From the NCBI RefSeq assembly GCF_010500815.1, contig NZ_JAAAMG010000021.1, positions 1 to 64,000 on the forward strand: 64,000 nucleotides of DNA. Direction: 5' to 3'. This document shows, piece by piece, positions 37,417 to 45,680 of this stretch. This stretch comes from Jiella pacifica. GTDB lineage: Bacteria; Pseudomonadota; Alphaproteobacteria; Rhizobiales; Rhizobiaceae. The notes below the pieces were generated by a model. That model did not search any database and was not told the origin of the DNA. It saw nothing but the letters and a program-made list of their open reading frames with translations. A program made the position numbers and the translations under genes. The first letter of the stretch is position 1, and every line of letters starts with the position of its first letter.

Positions 37417-37677
37417 GGCCGGGAGAGCCGGGGCTGCGCCGAGCGGCCGTCGATGCTGGTCCGCTGGCTCTTTTCTTTTCCCCGCATCTTTGCTATGGGC
37501 AGCCTCGAATTCCCGCCATGCCGGTATTCCCGATACGGCCTTTGCTGCCGCATCGAAGCCATGCGGCGGAAATACCGGTCGCGGGCGCCGAAAGCTCTCG
37601 GCGAGCCGGGCCCTGAAGACGAACGAACAGACGAGACCGGTGCCGGGTTCGAGCCAGCGCCGGCAATGGAGCAGACC

Positions 37678-37857
37678 ATGGCCGTACCCAAACGGAAAGT
37701 ATCCCCGTCGAAGCGCGGCATGCGCCGCTCGGCCGACGCCCTCAAGGCGCCGACCTACATCGAGGACAAGAATTCCGGCGAGCTTCGCCGTCCGCATCAC
37801 ATCGACCTGAAGACGGGCATGTATCGCGGCAAGCAGATCCTCGCCGTCAAGGACTGA
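37678..37857 (+). CDS. rpmF: 50S ribosomal protein L32
   Basis: 59 residues beginning [20 protein letters not shown], the invariant L32 start, and ending in the [16 protein letters not shown] block typical of alphaproteobacteria. The zinc-ribbon cysteines found in some L32 forms are absent (a C-minus form). ATG 37678 has GGAG seven bases upstream. The open frame extends upstream to 37453, but those codons are leader, not gene. Confidence 0.97.
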   Translation: MAVPKRKVSPSKRGMRRSADALKAPTYIEDKNSGELRRPHHIDLKTGMYRGKQILAVKD

Positions 37858-37972
37858 GAACACCGGGCCGACGGCGTCCCGACACGGGGCGCCTTCAGCT
37901 GGGCGGGAATTTTCAAGCGGTGAGTGCTCGGCTGCGATGCGCCGAGAGCGCGCCGCTCCGAATCGATCGAGA

Positions 37973-37994
37973 AGCCGGGTCTGCCCGGCTTTTT
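37973..37994 (+). terminator. Rho-independent terminator after rpmF
   Basis: The stem AGCCGGG / CCCGGCT (37973-37979 with 37984-37990) has a four-base loop and is followed directly by a T run ending at 37994. It lies about 115 bases after the L32 stop and reads in the same direction. Confidence 0.8.
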
Positions 37995-38263
37995 GCTTGT
38001 CCGGAGCCCCCGTGCCGAGGGACATGGACGCCGAGGTCTCCGTCCGGCGAGCGCATCGCGATCTTCGACGCCAGACGACTGGCCCGACGACGATCCCGCT
38101 GGTCTGAAGTCCCCGCGGCGATGGTGCTCGAACCTCTTGGCGCCGGTCGAGACCGGGGCCGGCGGTCCCGTCCGGAGTCCGCCGGATCCCTCCGGGATGT
38201 CGGGTCCGCTCGATGGCCGCGCGGGCTTGATACACGGCCCGGTCTGATCGATCGGACCGCGTA
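37995..38263. other. Intergenic region, no gene recognised
   Basis: This stretch, with the preceding rpmF tail, makes a 406-base gap before the glycan cluster. It is GC-rich. Frames open on both strands, but none has recognisable features. The cluster's first gene ends here, so this is convergent space and probably without promoters. Confidence 0.35.
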
Positions 38264-39076
38264 TCAGACCCGCTTCAGGAAGCCGTCCCTGGAGGCGGTG
38301 ATCATCAGTCTGTTCTCGATGACGGCGTCGGTGACGAAATCGAGCGGCGCGCCGTCATGGCCGGTCGTGCCGCCCTTGCCGACGAGTTCGAGATAGGCCC
38401 GCACGGCGGTCTTCGGATTGTTTCCCTTTCCCCAGGGGCGGTCGGCGCACATGTCCTGCGGCAGGTCCTCCACGCCGGTGTCCCAGACGACGCAGTAGGA
38501 CCCCTTCGAGGTCAACGGCGCGTAGAGCTTCAGCTCTTCCAGGACGTGCTCATGGGTGTGGTTGGAATCCAAAAACACCATCACCCGGTCGTAGCCCTCG
38601 GCATGGGCGCGGATCTTGTCCGCGATCTCCGGAGCGAGCGACGAGCCTTCCAGAAGATGGATCTTGTGGCGCATCGGATGGGCGTCGAGACCCGAGCGAT
38701 TGTGGGCCCGGATGTCGATGTCGACGCCGACGACCTTGCGCCGGCTGGCGCGCGGATCGAGCGACGTCTGCGCCTCCACGGCGTCGCAATAGTCGAGCAT
38801 CGCCAGCATCGACGCGCTCATCACCAAAGAGCCGCCATGGGCGATGCCGGTCTCGATCACCAGGTCGGGGCGGCAGGCCCAGATCAGTTCCTGGATGGCG
38901 TAGATGTCCTGCGGCACCTGGACGATCGGCCGGCCGAGCCAGGTGAAGTTCTGGGCGTAGTTGTAGCGGATCGCTTCGCGTACCCAGACGTCGGAAAGGC
39001 CGACGAAGCCCCTGTCGGACCCGGCCCGGGCGATGTTGTCCGACACGAAGCGGCGAAAGGTCTCAACGGGATCCAT
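38264..39076 (-). CDS. CmcI-like (cephalosporin hydroxylase family) methyltransferase
   Basis: 270 residues from ATG 39076, chosen because GGAGG stands five bases before it; an ATG at 39100 is possible. The features are the family's: WLGRPIVQVPQDIYAIQELIWACRPDLVIETGIAHGGS, where ETG-xx-GGS is the SAM-binding loop, then VVGVDIDIR, and FLDSNHTHEHVLEEL. The family name comes from CmcI; most members sit in polysaccharide or rhamnosyl-glycan clusters as O-methyltransferases. It overlaps the FkbM gene by 14 bases, forming a three-gene methyltransferase operon on this strand. Confidence 0.88.
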   Translation of the reverse strand: MDPVETFRRFVSDNIARAGSDRGFVGLSDVWVREAIRYNYAQNFTWLGRPIVQVPQDIYAIQELIWACRPDLVIETGIAHGGSLVMSASMLAMLDYCDAVEAQTSLDPRASRRKVVGVDIDIRAHNRSGLDAHPMRHKIHLLEGSSLAPEIADKIRAHAEGYDRVMVFLDSNHTHEHVLEELKLYAPLTSKGSYCVVWDTGVEDLPQDMCADRPWGKGNNPKTAVRAYLELVGKGGTTGHDGAPLDFVTDAVIENRLMITASRDGFLKRV

Positions 39077-39797
39077 GGGGTCCTCCGGCTGTGCTTGCAT
39101 GAATGTCCCACCAGCGGGTGCGGGGGGCGAGGCGGTTGCCGGCGCGGTCGCGGACGGTGGTGGCGTAGAGTTCGACGAAATCCTGCCGCTCCAGCCACTC
39201 GCCGGGCACGTCCTCGCCGAAGGGCCCCGAGGAGCCCGCTGGAAACCGGTGGGAGATCGCCGGGTCGTCAAGCGTCGGAACGCGCGACTGGTCGAGCAGC
39301 TTGAATCGCTCGTAGCCGGCCCGCGACAGGGTCTCGACATAGTCGAAGCCGAAGCGGCAATCCTCGACGCTGACATAGGTCGGCCTGACCGGGGCTTCGG
39401 CGAGCTGGTCCAGCACGATCCCGTCGACGCCTTCGACGTCGATCTTGAGATAGTGCGGCACGCCGTAGCGCTGGAACAGTGTGCCCAGCGTCACGGCGGG
39501 AACCCTCACCGGCCGGGTGGCGGTGTCCTCACGGCCGGCCCAGCCGGGCTCGATGCTGCTCCAGTGATCGTTCGCCTCGTTGACGAGGAAGGTCACCTCG
39601 CCCTCGCTCGAAAAGATCGCGGCTTCGACGATGGTGAGGCGGCCCGATTCGATCGCTTCCGCAAAGCGCCGGCGGCATGTCGCGACGAGGTCGCCATTGG
39701 CTTCGAGGGCGACGACGGCAAATCCCTTGGCGAGATAATAGGCCGTATCGTCGCCGTTGTTCATCCCGAGATCCATGACGAAGGCTTGCGTCTTCAT
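39063..39797 (-). CDS. FkbM-family methyltransferase
   Basis: 244 residues from ATG 39797, which overlaps the stop of the preceding FkbM gene (ATGA). SAM-binding strand FVMDLGMNNGDDTAYYL, acidic strand VVALEAN and the FkbM signature YLKIDVEGVDGIVL are present. FkbM enzymes O-methylate sugars or polyketide parts. The C-terminal region with FVELYATTVRD is usual in glycan-cluster members. It is the second of two FkbM enzymes in a row, so at least two methylations on the glycan are suggested. Confidence 0.9.
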   Translation of the reverse strand: MKTQAFVMDLGMNNGDDTAYYLAKGFAVVALEANGDLVATCRRRFAEAIESGRLTIVEAAIFSSEGEVTFLVNEANDHWSSIEPGWAGREDTATRPVRVPAVTLGTLFQRYGVPHYLKIDVEGVDGIVLDQLAEAPVRPTYVSVEDCRFGFDYVETLSRAGYERFKLLDQSRVPTLDDPAISHRFPAGSSGPFGEDVPGEWLERQDFVELYATTVRDRAGNRLAPRTRWWDIHASTAGGPHGSR

Positions 39798-40999
39798 GAG
39801 GTCAGGCGCTCCTTCGGGATGGCATAGACGACGGCGCCGGTGCCGCAATAGCCGTGGCTGCGCATCGACACCGCATAGTCTTCCAGGGTCCGCATCAGAT
39901 GAAGCGGCGTGTCGATCAGGCCGGCGGCGTCGTGATAGACGGTGGCGATCAGGATCGGCCGGTTCCGCGCGATCGTCTCGCCCGCACCTTTCAGCGCATC
40001 CAGTTCGCCGCCTTCCAGATGCAGCTTGACGACGGTCGGGTCGAGGCCGAGCGCGTCGATGGTCGTGGCGTCGCGCTCCATCTGACCGGTCGGGGCGATC
40101 TGCGAGGCATAGCCGAGACCGTGATGAAAGCGCACCGGTCCCGGCCGATCGCTCAGCACTTCGTCGAGAATGGTGACGCGGCTGTGCAGATCGGACGGCC
40201 ACGTCTCGCTCGCAGCTTTCAGCATCCCCAGGCTGCCGGGATCGGGCTCGATCGCCCAGAGCCGCTCCATCGCGCCGTTGAAAGCCCCGAAGAAGCGCGG
40301 CACCAGCTCGCCATGATGGGCGCCGCTGTCGAGGATGCGCTCGCCGGGACGGATGGCGCCGAGAACCTCCGGAATGAAAAAGCGGTCGCCGGTGGTGACG
40401 GGTGCCTCCGGAAAGTCCCACTCCTCGCGGGCGAGCCGCCAGGCGGCGAAGCGCAGGTAATGAGCGCGGGAGTGATCGTCGGCAAGGCCGTTCAGAACGT
40501 CGCCGGCATCCTCGATCGCCGCCGGACCCAGCGGGTATGCGAACCAGCCGTTCGACAGAGGATGGCGATGGCGGAAGCCTTCGGCGACGTCGTAGAAGGG
40601 GACCACCGCGCCCCAACCCTCGGCGAGCAACTGGTCGCGCAGGGGCACGAAGGGCGCAGTCACGATCGAGACCGCGAGCAGCGCCTGCGACCTGGCGTCG
40701 GAAGGAACCTCGTCCGGACGAAGCACCGGCAGGCCACCCCATTCCGGCGCCCCTTGTTGGGCTTCGGCATTGCGGTCGACGACGCCGGCCACCTCCTGGC
40801 CGACGAAGTCGCAGTGGGTCCGGGCGAGCCGGCCGAGATTGCCGGCGCCGTAGAGCCAGAGATCGCGTCCTCGGGCAGCGACTGGCCCACCGGCCGGGGC
40901 GCGGCGATTGGCCTCGCCAAGGAGGGCGAGGGCCGTCGCCGGGTCCGGCAGGGCGTGGAAGGTCCGGGCGGCGGATAGGCCCGAGAAAGCGGCGTCCAT
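39794..40999 (-). CDS. Two-domain FkbM methyltransferase with N-terminal Rossmann domain
   Basis: 401 residues. The first 145 have a Rossmann-type pattern (LWLYGAGNLGRLARTHCDFVGQ followed by AGVVDRNAEA), similar to the NAD/sugar-nucleotide-like domain that ends C-methyltransferases. The C-terminal 230 residues are an FkbM methyltransferase: LDSGAHHGELVPRFF for SAM, LWAIEPDPG, and VVKLHLEGGELDALKGA in the signature position. It is the first gene of the minus-strand methyltransferase operon and diverges from the epimerase gene across about 118 bases. The role of the N-terminal domain is unknown. Confidence 0.85.
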   Translation of the reverse strand: MDAAFSGLSAARTFHALPDPATALALLGEANRRAPAGGPVAARGRDLWLYGAGNLGRLARTHCDFVGQEVAGVVDRNAEAQQGAPEWGGLPVLRPDEVPSDARSQALLAVSIVTAPFVPLRDQLLAEGWGAVVPFYDVAEGFRHRHPLSNGWFAYPLGPAAIEDAGDVLNGLADDHSRAHYLRFAAWRLAREEWDFPEAPVTTGDRFFIPEVLGAIRPGERILDSGAHHGELVPRFFGAFNGAMERLWAIEPDPGSLGMLKAASETWPSDLHSRVTILDEVLSDRPGPVRFHHGLGYASQIAPTGQMERDATTIDALGLDPTVVKLHLEGGELDALKGAGETIARNRPILIATVYHDAAGLIDTPLHLMRTLEDYAVSMRSHGYCGTGAVVYAIPKERLTS

Positions 41000-41117
41000 C
41001 TGATCGTCCGGGGCTCGAATTGAAGTCCCTTATGGCGAACCGGTCTCGCGCAGAGCTTGCGGCCCGGCGGAAAAGATGGAACGGAGCCTCGGTGGAAAGA
41101 CTTCAAACAACTTTGTG

Positions 41118-42068
41118 ATGCTGACGATGTCCCTGACGGCCACCCAGCCAAAGCGCGTTCTTCTGACGGGTGCGACGGGTTTCGTCGGCCGGCATATCCA
41201 TCGGGCGCTCATCGAAGACGGCCATCAGGTGCGGGTGCTGATCCGCCCCGGTTCGGCCGATCGCCTCGCGGCGGCGGCGGACATCCTTGAGACCGCCGAT
41301 CTCTTCGCCGAAACGTTTCCCCATCTCGTGGCCGCCTGCGAAGGCGTCGACACGCTGGTTCATGCGGCCTGGTTCGTCGAGCCCGGCCGCTATCTCGAAG
41401 CCGAAGAGAACCTTGCCTGCCTTTCCGGCAGCCTGGCGCTCGCCCGTGCGGCGGTCGAGGCCGGCGTCGCTCAGGTGATCGGCATCGGCACCTGCTTCGA
41501 ATATCAGCTCCCGTCCGACCGCCTCACGGTCGACTCGCCGCTGAGGCCGGAAACGCTCTATGCCGCGACGAAGGTCGCGCTGTTCACGGCGCTGGAGCGC
41601 TATTTCGCTGGAAAGCCGGTCCGCTTTTCCTGGGCGCGGCTGTTCTATCTCCATGGCGAGGGCGAGCATCCGAACCGGCTCGTTCCCTATGTCAGGGCCT
41701 GTCTTGCGGAGAAGAAGACGGCAAAGCTCTCCGCCGGCACGCAGCTGCGCGACTTTCTCGACGTCGCCGAGGCGGGGCGGATGATTGCCAGCATCGTATC
41801 GCGTGAACAGGCTGGCGCAATCAACATCTGTTCAGGTCGCGCCATCACGCTCCGGGCCTTCGTCGAGGAAATCGCCGAGGAAACCGGTCAGCGCGATCTG
41901 CTGGAATTCGGCTCGGCGCCCTTGCGTCCGGGTGATCCGGCGGCCGTCGTCGGCGTGAGCAATCTCGCGCCCCTGGTTCCCGAACGAGCGATACACGATG
42001 AAAGCCGAGATCAAGCCGCGCATCAATCTCGAGGACCGGACCCGTCTCGAGACGGTCATTCCACTTAA
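41118..42068 (+). CDS. NAD-dependent epimerase/dehydratase, short at the C-terminus
   Basis: About 316 residues from ATG 41118; 41076 and 41127 are alternative starts and none has a strong ribosome site. It is an extended-SDR sugar-nucleotide enzyme: cofactor loop TGATGFVGRHI, VHAAWF, catalytic TLYAATKVA, and LSAGTQLRDFLDVAEAG, where the RDF-D-V motif is typical of NDP-sugar epimerases and reductases. The usual last 30 residues are missing. Instead the frame runs 71 bases into the radical SAM gene and ends in a sequence that looks non-family (ESRDQAAHQSRGPD). This may be a C-terminal truncation or a small indel near 41990. Confidence 0.8.
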   Translation: MLTMSLTATQPKRVLLTGATGFVGRHIHRALIEDGHQVRVLIRPGSADRLAAAADILETADLFAETFPHLVAACEGVDTLVHAAWFVEPGRYLEAEENLACLSGSLALARAAVEAGVAQVIGIGTCFEYQLPSDRLTVDSPLRPETLYAATKVALFTALERYFAGKPVRFSWARLFYLHGEGEHPNRLVPYVRACLAEKKTAKLSAGTQLRDFLDVAEAGRMIASIVSREQAGAINICSGRAITLRAFVEEIAEETGQRDLLEFGSAPLRPGDPAAVVGVSNLAPLVPERAIHDESRDQAAHQSRGPDPSRDGHST

Positions 42069-43071
42069 GACGCCGTTCATCGTCTTCGTCGATCCGGCCA
42101 GCGCCTGCAATTTCCAGTGCACCTTCTGCCCGACCGGCCATCGCGACATGATCCGCGATACCGGCCGCTATCAGGGCGCGATGAAATACGAATTGTTCCA
42201 GAAGATCGTCGACGACCTTGGGCAATTCGACAAGCCGATCAAGGTCCTGCGGCTCTACAAGGATGGCGAGCCGTTCCTCAACAGGCGCTTTGCCGACATG
42301 ATCCGCTACGCCAAGCAAAGCGGCCATGTCGACTATATCGACACCACCACCAACGGCACCTTCCTGACGCCGGATCGGCTCGGCCCGGTGCTCGAAGCCG
42401 GCCTCGACAAGATCAACATCTCCGTCGACGGCATGAATCGCGAACAGTACCAGCGCTTCACCAAGGCGAATTTCGACTTCGAAGGCTTCGTCACGAACGT
42501 CCGCTGGCTCTACGAGAACAAGGGCGACTGCGAGATCGTCGTGAAGATCCCCGGGGAGCTGATCACCGAGGCGCAGCGCCAGGAGTTCTTCGACACCTTC
42601 GGCGATCACTGCGACCGCATCTTCATCGAGAATTTCGCCCCCTGCTGGCCCGAGTTCGACATCGAGGCCCATACCGGCATCAAGATCTCGACGGGCATCT
42701 ATCAGCAGACGATCGGCAATACCGATACCTGCCCCTACATCTTCTACGGCTATTCGGTGAATGCCGACGGCCTGGTCAGCTCGTGCTTCCTCGACTGGGA
42801 GCGCAAGCTGGTCATCGGCGACGCGCGCGTCCAGTCGATGAAGGAGATCTGGAACTCCGACAAGATGAACGCGCTGCGGCTCCAGCATCTTGAGGGCCGG
42901 CGCTGCGACAACGGCGTCTGCGGCGGCTGCGGCCAGCTCACCCACTGCCTGCCCGACAACATCGATCCCTATCGCGAGGAGCTGCTCGCGCGGTTCCGGC
43001 AGAAGGTCACGCTCGATCCCTCGGTGCCGGCTCCGGGCGGCCTGAGGCGGCTGCCGGAAGCGGCCGAATGA
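41998..43071 (+). CDS. Radical SAM/SPASM domain protein
   Basis: 357 residues. The SAM cluster motif is ACNFQCTFCPTG (CxxxCxxC) near residue 40, followed by KDGEPFLN and the NGTFLT strand. The C-terminal SPASM-type part has the cysteines of CPYIFYGYSVNADGLVSSC and CDNGVCGGCGQLTHC for auxiliary iron-sulfur clusters. Such enzymes modify peptides, sugars or other substrates by radical chemistry; several occur in surface-glycan clusters with undefined roles. It lies between an epimerase and a glycosyltransferase, coupled to both by overlaps, so a sugar substrate is the best inference. Confidence 0.9.
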   Translation: MKAEIKPRINLEDRTRLETVIPLKTPFIVFVDPASACNFQCTFCPTGHRDMIRDTGRYQGAMKYELFQKIVDDLGQFDKPIKVLRLYKDGEPFLNRRFADMIRYAKQSGHVDYIDTTTNGTFLTPDRLGPVLEAGLDKINISVDGMNREQYQRFTKANFDFEGFVTNVRWLYENKGDCEIVVKIPGELITEAQRQEFFDTFGDHCDRIFIENFAPCWPEFDIEAHTGIKISTGIYQQTIGNTDTCPYIFYGYSVNADGLVSSCFLDWERKLVIGDARVQSMKEIWNSDKMNALRLQHLEGRRCDNGVCGGCGQLTHCLPDNIDPYREELLARFRQKVTLDPSVPAPGGLRRLPEAAE

Positions 43072-44330
43072 AAATCCTCCACGTCGCGGCCCATCTCGGC
43101 GGCGGCGTCGGCAAGGCCCATGCCGCGCTCGCTGAAGCCCGGCGGGACATGGGATCGACGGAGCGGCACGGCTTCCTCCTTCTCGAACGGCCGGAAGATC
43201 AGCGCTTCGCCGAGAGCATCGCGGCGGCGGGCTCAGAGGTGGTCGTCTGCCCGTCGAAGGCCGAGACCATCGGCCTCGTCGCCGAGGCGGACATCCTCCA
43301 GATCGAATGGTGGGGCCATCCGCGGATCTACGAATTCCTGGCGCGCACCGCCTTGCCGGCGCACCGGCTGGCGCTCTGGTGCCATGTCTCGGGCCTCGCC
43401 CCGCCGGTCATTCCGGCGGCCCTGTCGCAGCTCGCCGACAGAACCGTCTTCACCTCGCTTTGTTCCTTCGAGGCGGCCAATCTGCAGGTCGCGATCGCCG
43501 ATCGGCGGGAGGGGTTTGCGGTGGTAAATTCCGGCTTCGGCTTTCCCGCCCGCTCCCATTCGTCGAGGCCGCAAGATGGCGAGCTCGCCTTCGGATCGCT
43601 CGGCACGCTGGATTTCGCCAAGCTCCATCCGGGCTTCTTCGACGTCGTCGACATGGCGACGCAAGATCTGCGCGTCCGCCTCTTCGGGCGTGTCGATCCG
43701 AATGGCGCGGTCGCGGCCAGGGCGGCGGCCATGCGCGATCCGGCGCGGGTCGTCTTCGAAGGTCATGCCGAAGACCCGGCCGAGGCCCTCGCCGGCCTCG
43801 ACGCCTTCCTCTACCTTCTCACCCCCGACCATTACGGCACCGGCGAAAACGCCCTCGTCGAGGCGATGTCCCTCGGCCTCTGCCCGCTCGTCCTCGCCAA
43901 TCCGGCGGAGCGAGCGATCGTCACCCATGGCGAGACCGGGCTCGTCGCGACGAGCATCGAGGATGCCCGCCGCTGGCTCGACTGGATGGTCGAAAATCCG
44001 GACGCCGTCGCAAGGCTCGGGGCGGAAGCCGCGCGCCGGGTTGCCGCGAGCCATTCGCCAAGGGCCAGCGTCGCCGCCTTCGCGGCGATCCACGCGGGTC
44101 TCATGGAAGCGCCGAAGCGGCCGCGCAACTTCGTCGAAGCGCTCGGGGAGACGCCGGCAGAGTGGTTCGCCACGAGCCTCGGCGGCCCGCTTGCGGCGGC
44201 AAAGGCGCGGCGCGACCGCGCCGTCGCGCAGCTCCTGGCGCCGACGCCTGCCAAGGGAAGCCTCGGCCATTTCAGGCGATGTTTTCCCGGCGACACCGGG
44301 CTCGCGCAGTTCTCCGCGCGCCTGCCTTAA
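43068..44330 (+). CDS. Glycosyltransferase (GT4-like)
   Basis: 420 residues beginning MKILHVAAHLGGGVGKAHAA, the two-Rossmann GT-B pattern with an N-terminal Gly-rich loop. The C-terminal part has ALAGLDAFLYLLTP and the donor-binding ENALVEAMSLGLCPLVL, the family E-x7-E-like motif of GT4 enzymes. It overlaps the radical SAM gene by four bases. The terminal 60 residues after the GT domain are less typical. It probably adds one sugar of the cluster's glycan in the cytoplasm. Confidence 0.87.
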   Translation: MKILHVAAHLGGGVGKAHAALAEARRDMGSTERHGFLLLERPEDQRFAESIAAAGSEVVVCPSKAETIGLVAEADILQIEWWGHPRIYEFLARTALPAHRLALWCHVSGLAPPVIPAALSQLADRTVFTSLCSFEAANLQVAIADRREGFAVVNSGFGFPARSHSSRPQDGELAFGSLGTLDFAKLHPGFFDVVDMATQDLRVRLFGRVDPNGAVAARAAAMRDPARVVFEGHAEDPAEALAGLDAFLYLLTPDHYGTGENALVEAMSLGLCPLVLANPAERAIVTHGETGLVATSIEDARRWLDWMVENPDAVARLGAEAARRVAASHSPRASVAAFAAIHAGLMEAPKRPRNFVEALGETPAEWFATSLGGPLAAAKARRDRAVAQLLAPTPAKGSLGHFRRCFPGDTGLAQFSARLP

Positions 44331-44397
44331 AGGACAGCCGTCACGGTCGGCCGGCTGCCTCGCCAGTCGGTCAGGTTCCGCGTTGCAGCCCAAGCGG

Positions 44398-45588
44398 CTA
44401 CGCCAGCACGAGGATGTCCTCGGAGGGCCAACCGAGCCTTTCGGCCTCCGCGGCGATCGGATCCCCGGCCATGTAGGCGCAGACGACGAGCCCTTCCGAG
44501 CCCTGCGGCGGCGCGGCCGGTCGGATGGGGAGCCCGTCCACCGTCAGATCGTGCTTGCCGCGGTTGCGGTCGAAGAGGCGGACCGGCTGGCGCTGCGTCA
44601 ATTCCGCACCGAGCCGCGCCCAGAGATTGAGGAACTCGAGGCTGATACCCCAGAAGGCCAGGCGCTCATGGCGTCCGGCGAAGGCCCTGACGGCTTCCGC
44701 CTGTTCGTCGAAGGCGCGGGTCTCGGCGCCGATATGGTCCGGCAAGGCGTCGTGCGGCGCACCGGCGGGGTCGAGCGCGATAGGGCTTTGCGTCTTGCGG
44801 GCGATGACCATCAGTGACGGATAGGCCTTGCCGGCGCGCATCGGCATGTGCGAGCGCATCGCGCGCTGGACGGCGAAGCCGTTGCGCGCCAGGATCGCCG
44901 CCAGCGACGCCTCGGTGAAGTGATAGACGTGCTCCTTCATCGCCAGCCAGAACATCGTGCCGACCCGGGCTTCGCCGGCGCCATAGTCCGGCGCGTCCGG
45001 CACCTCGACGAACAAGAGCCCGTCGTCGGCGAGGACCCGGGAAGCCTCCTTCAGGACGGCGTCGGTGTCGAGGATGTGCTCGAAGACGTGCAGATAGGAC
45101 AGCATCGACTGGCTGGCGTCGGCGAGCGGCAGGTCGAGCGCGCTGCCGCCCTTGGCCGAAACGCCGGCCTCGCGCAGCGTCCGCAGGCTGGTCTCGTCGA
45201 GATCGACGCCGAGAAGCGGCAGGCGAGGGTGCCGGGTTCTCAAATGACGTAGCATGCCACCCCGCGAGCAGCCGACGTCGACGAGGCCGGCGCGGCCGAT
45301 GATCTCGCCGAGATCGGGCGCCAGAAACTCGTCATAGCGCTCGTAGCGGAAGAGGTCTTCCGGCGTATTGCCGCCGACACCGACGCCGGTCATCTCCGCA
45401 TAGATGCAGTCGTCGGCGTAGTGCCGGGCGATCTCGGCGTCGGAGAGCCCGGTATCGACAACGCCGAGGCCGCAGGCCCGGCAGTGGCGGATGACGCCGG
45501 AGCGCGAGAACAAAGATCCGTCGAAGTCGCGGAAGGCGATGTCCGCGATCGGGCGGGCGGTCTCGCCGCAGGCGTGGCAACACGTCAT
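44398..45588 (-). CDS. Sugar C-methyltransferase (TylCIII-type, three domains)
   Basis: 396 residues in the three-part NDP-hexose C-methyltransferase layout: an N-terminal zinc domain (CCHACGE ... HCRACGLG), a SAM methyltransferase core (LVDVGCSRGGMLRHL, LLGVDLDETSL, FVEVPD), and a C-terminal Rossmann-like domain (LAFWGISLEFLNLWARLG, FDRNRGKHDLTVDGLPIRP). Enzymes with this layout methylate C-3 of NDP-4-keto sugars to give branched sugars. In the N-terminal part the invariant Cys pairs are present. It is close to the CDP-sugar genes and probably uses their product. A C-methyl rather than O-methyl role is inferred from the domain layout. Confidence 0.82.
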   Translation of the reverse strand: MTCCHACGETARPIADIAFRDFDGSLFSRSGVIRHCRACGLGVVDTGLSDAEIARHYADDCIYAEMTGVGVGGNTPEDLFRYERYDEFLAPDLGEIIGRAGLVDVGCSRGGMLRHLRTRHPRLPLLGVDLDETSLRTLREAGVSAKGGSALDLPLADASQSMLSYLHVFEHILDTDAVLKEASRVLADDGLLFVEVPDAPDYGAGEARVGTMFWLAMKEHVYHFTEASLAAILARNGFAVQRAMRSHMPMRAGKAYPSLMVIARKTQSPIALDPAGAPHDALPDHIGAETRAFDEQAEAVRAFAGRHERLAFWGISLEFLNLWARLGAELTQRQPVRLFDRNRGKHDLTVDGLPIRPAAPPQGSEGLVVCAYMAGDPIAAEAERLGWPSEDILVLA

Positions 45589-45680
45589 CGAATGGCGTTC
45601 CTTGGCGGATTCGGCGCAGATAAAGTGGATCGCGTCGGGTCCCGGTTGGGCGACGGATGCGGGAGGGCGGCCCGGTTCCG

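Noticed and set aside
37453-37677. A 75-codon in-frame N-terminal extension of L32
   Set aside because: L32 always begins MAVPK..., and GGAG precedes that ATG; the extension has no features.
36544-38235. A long upstream in-frame extension of the polyprenyl synthase
   Set aside because: It passes antisense through mtgA and rpmF, has no family similarity, and a good start with GAGGA exists at 36543.
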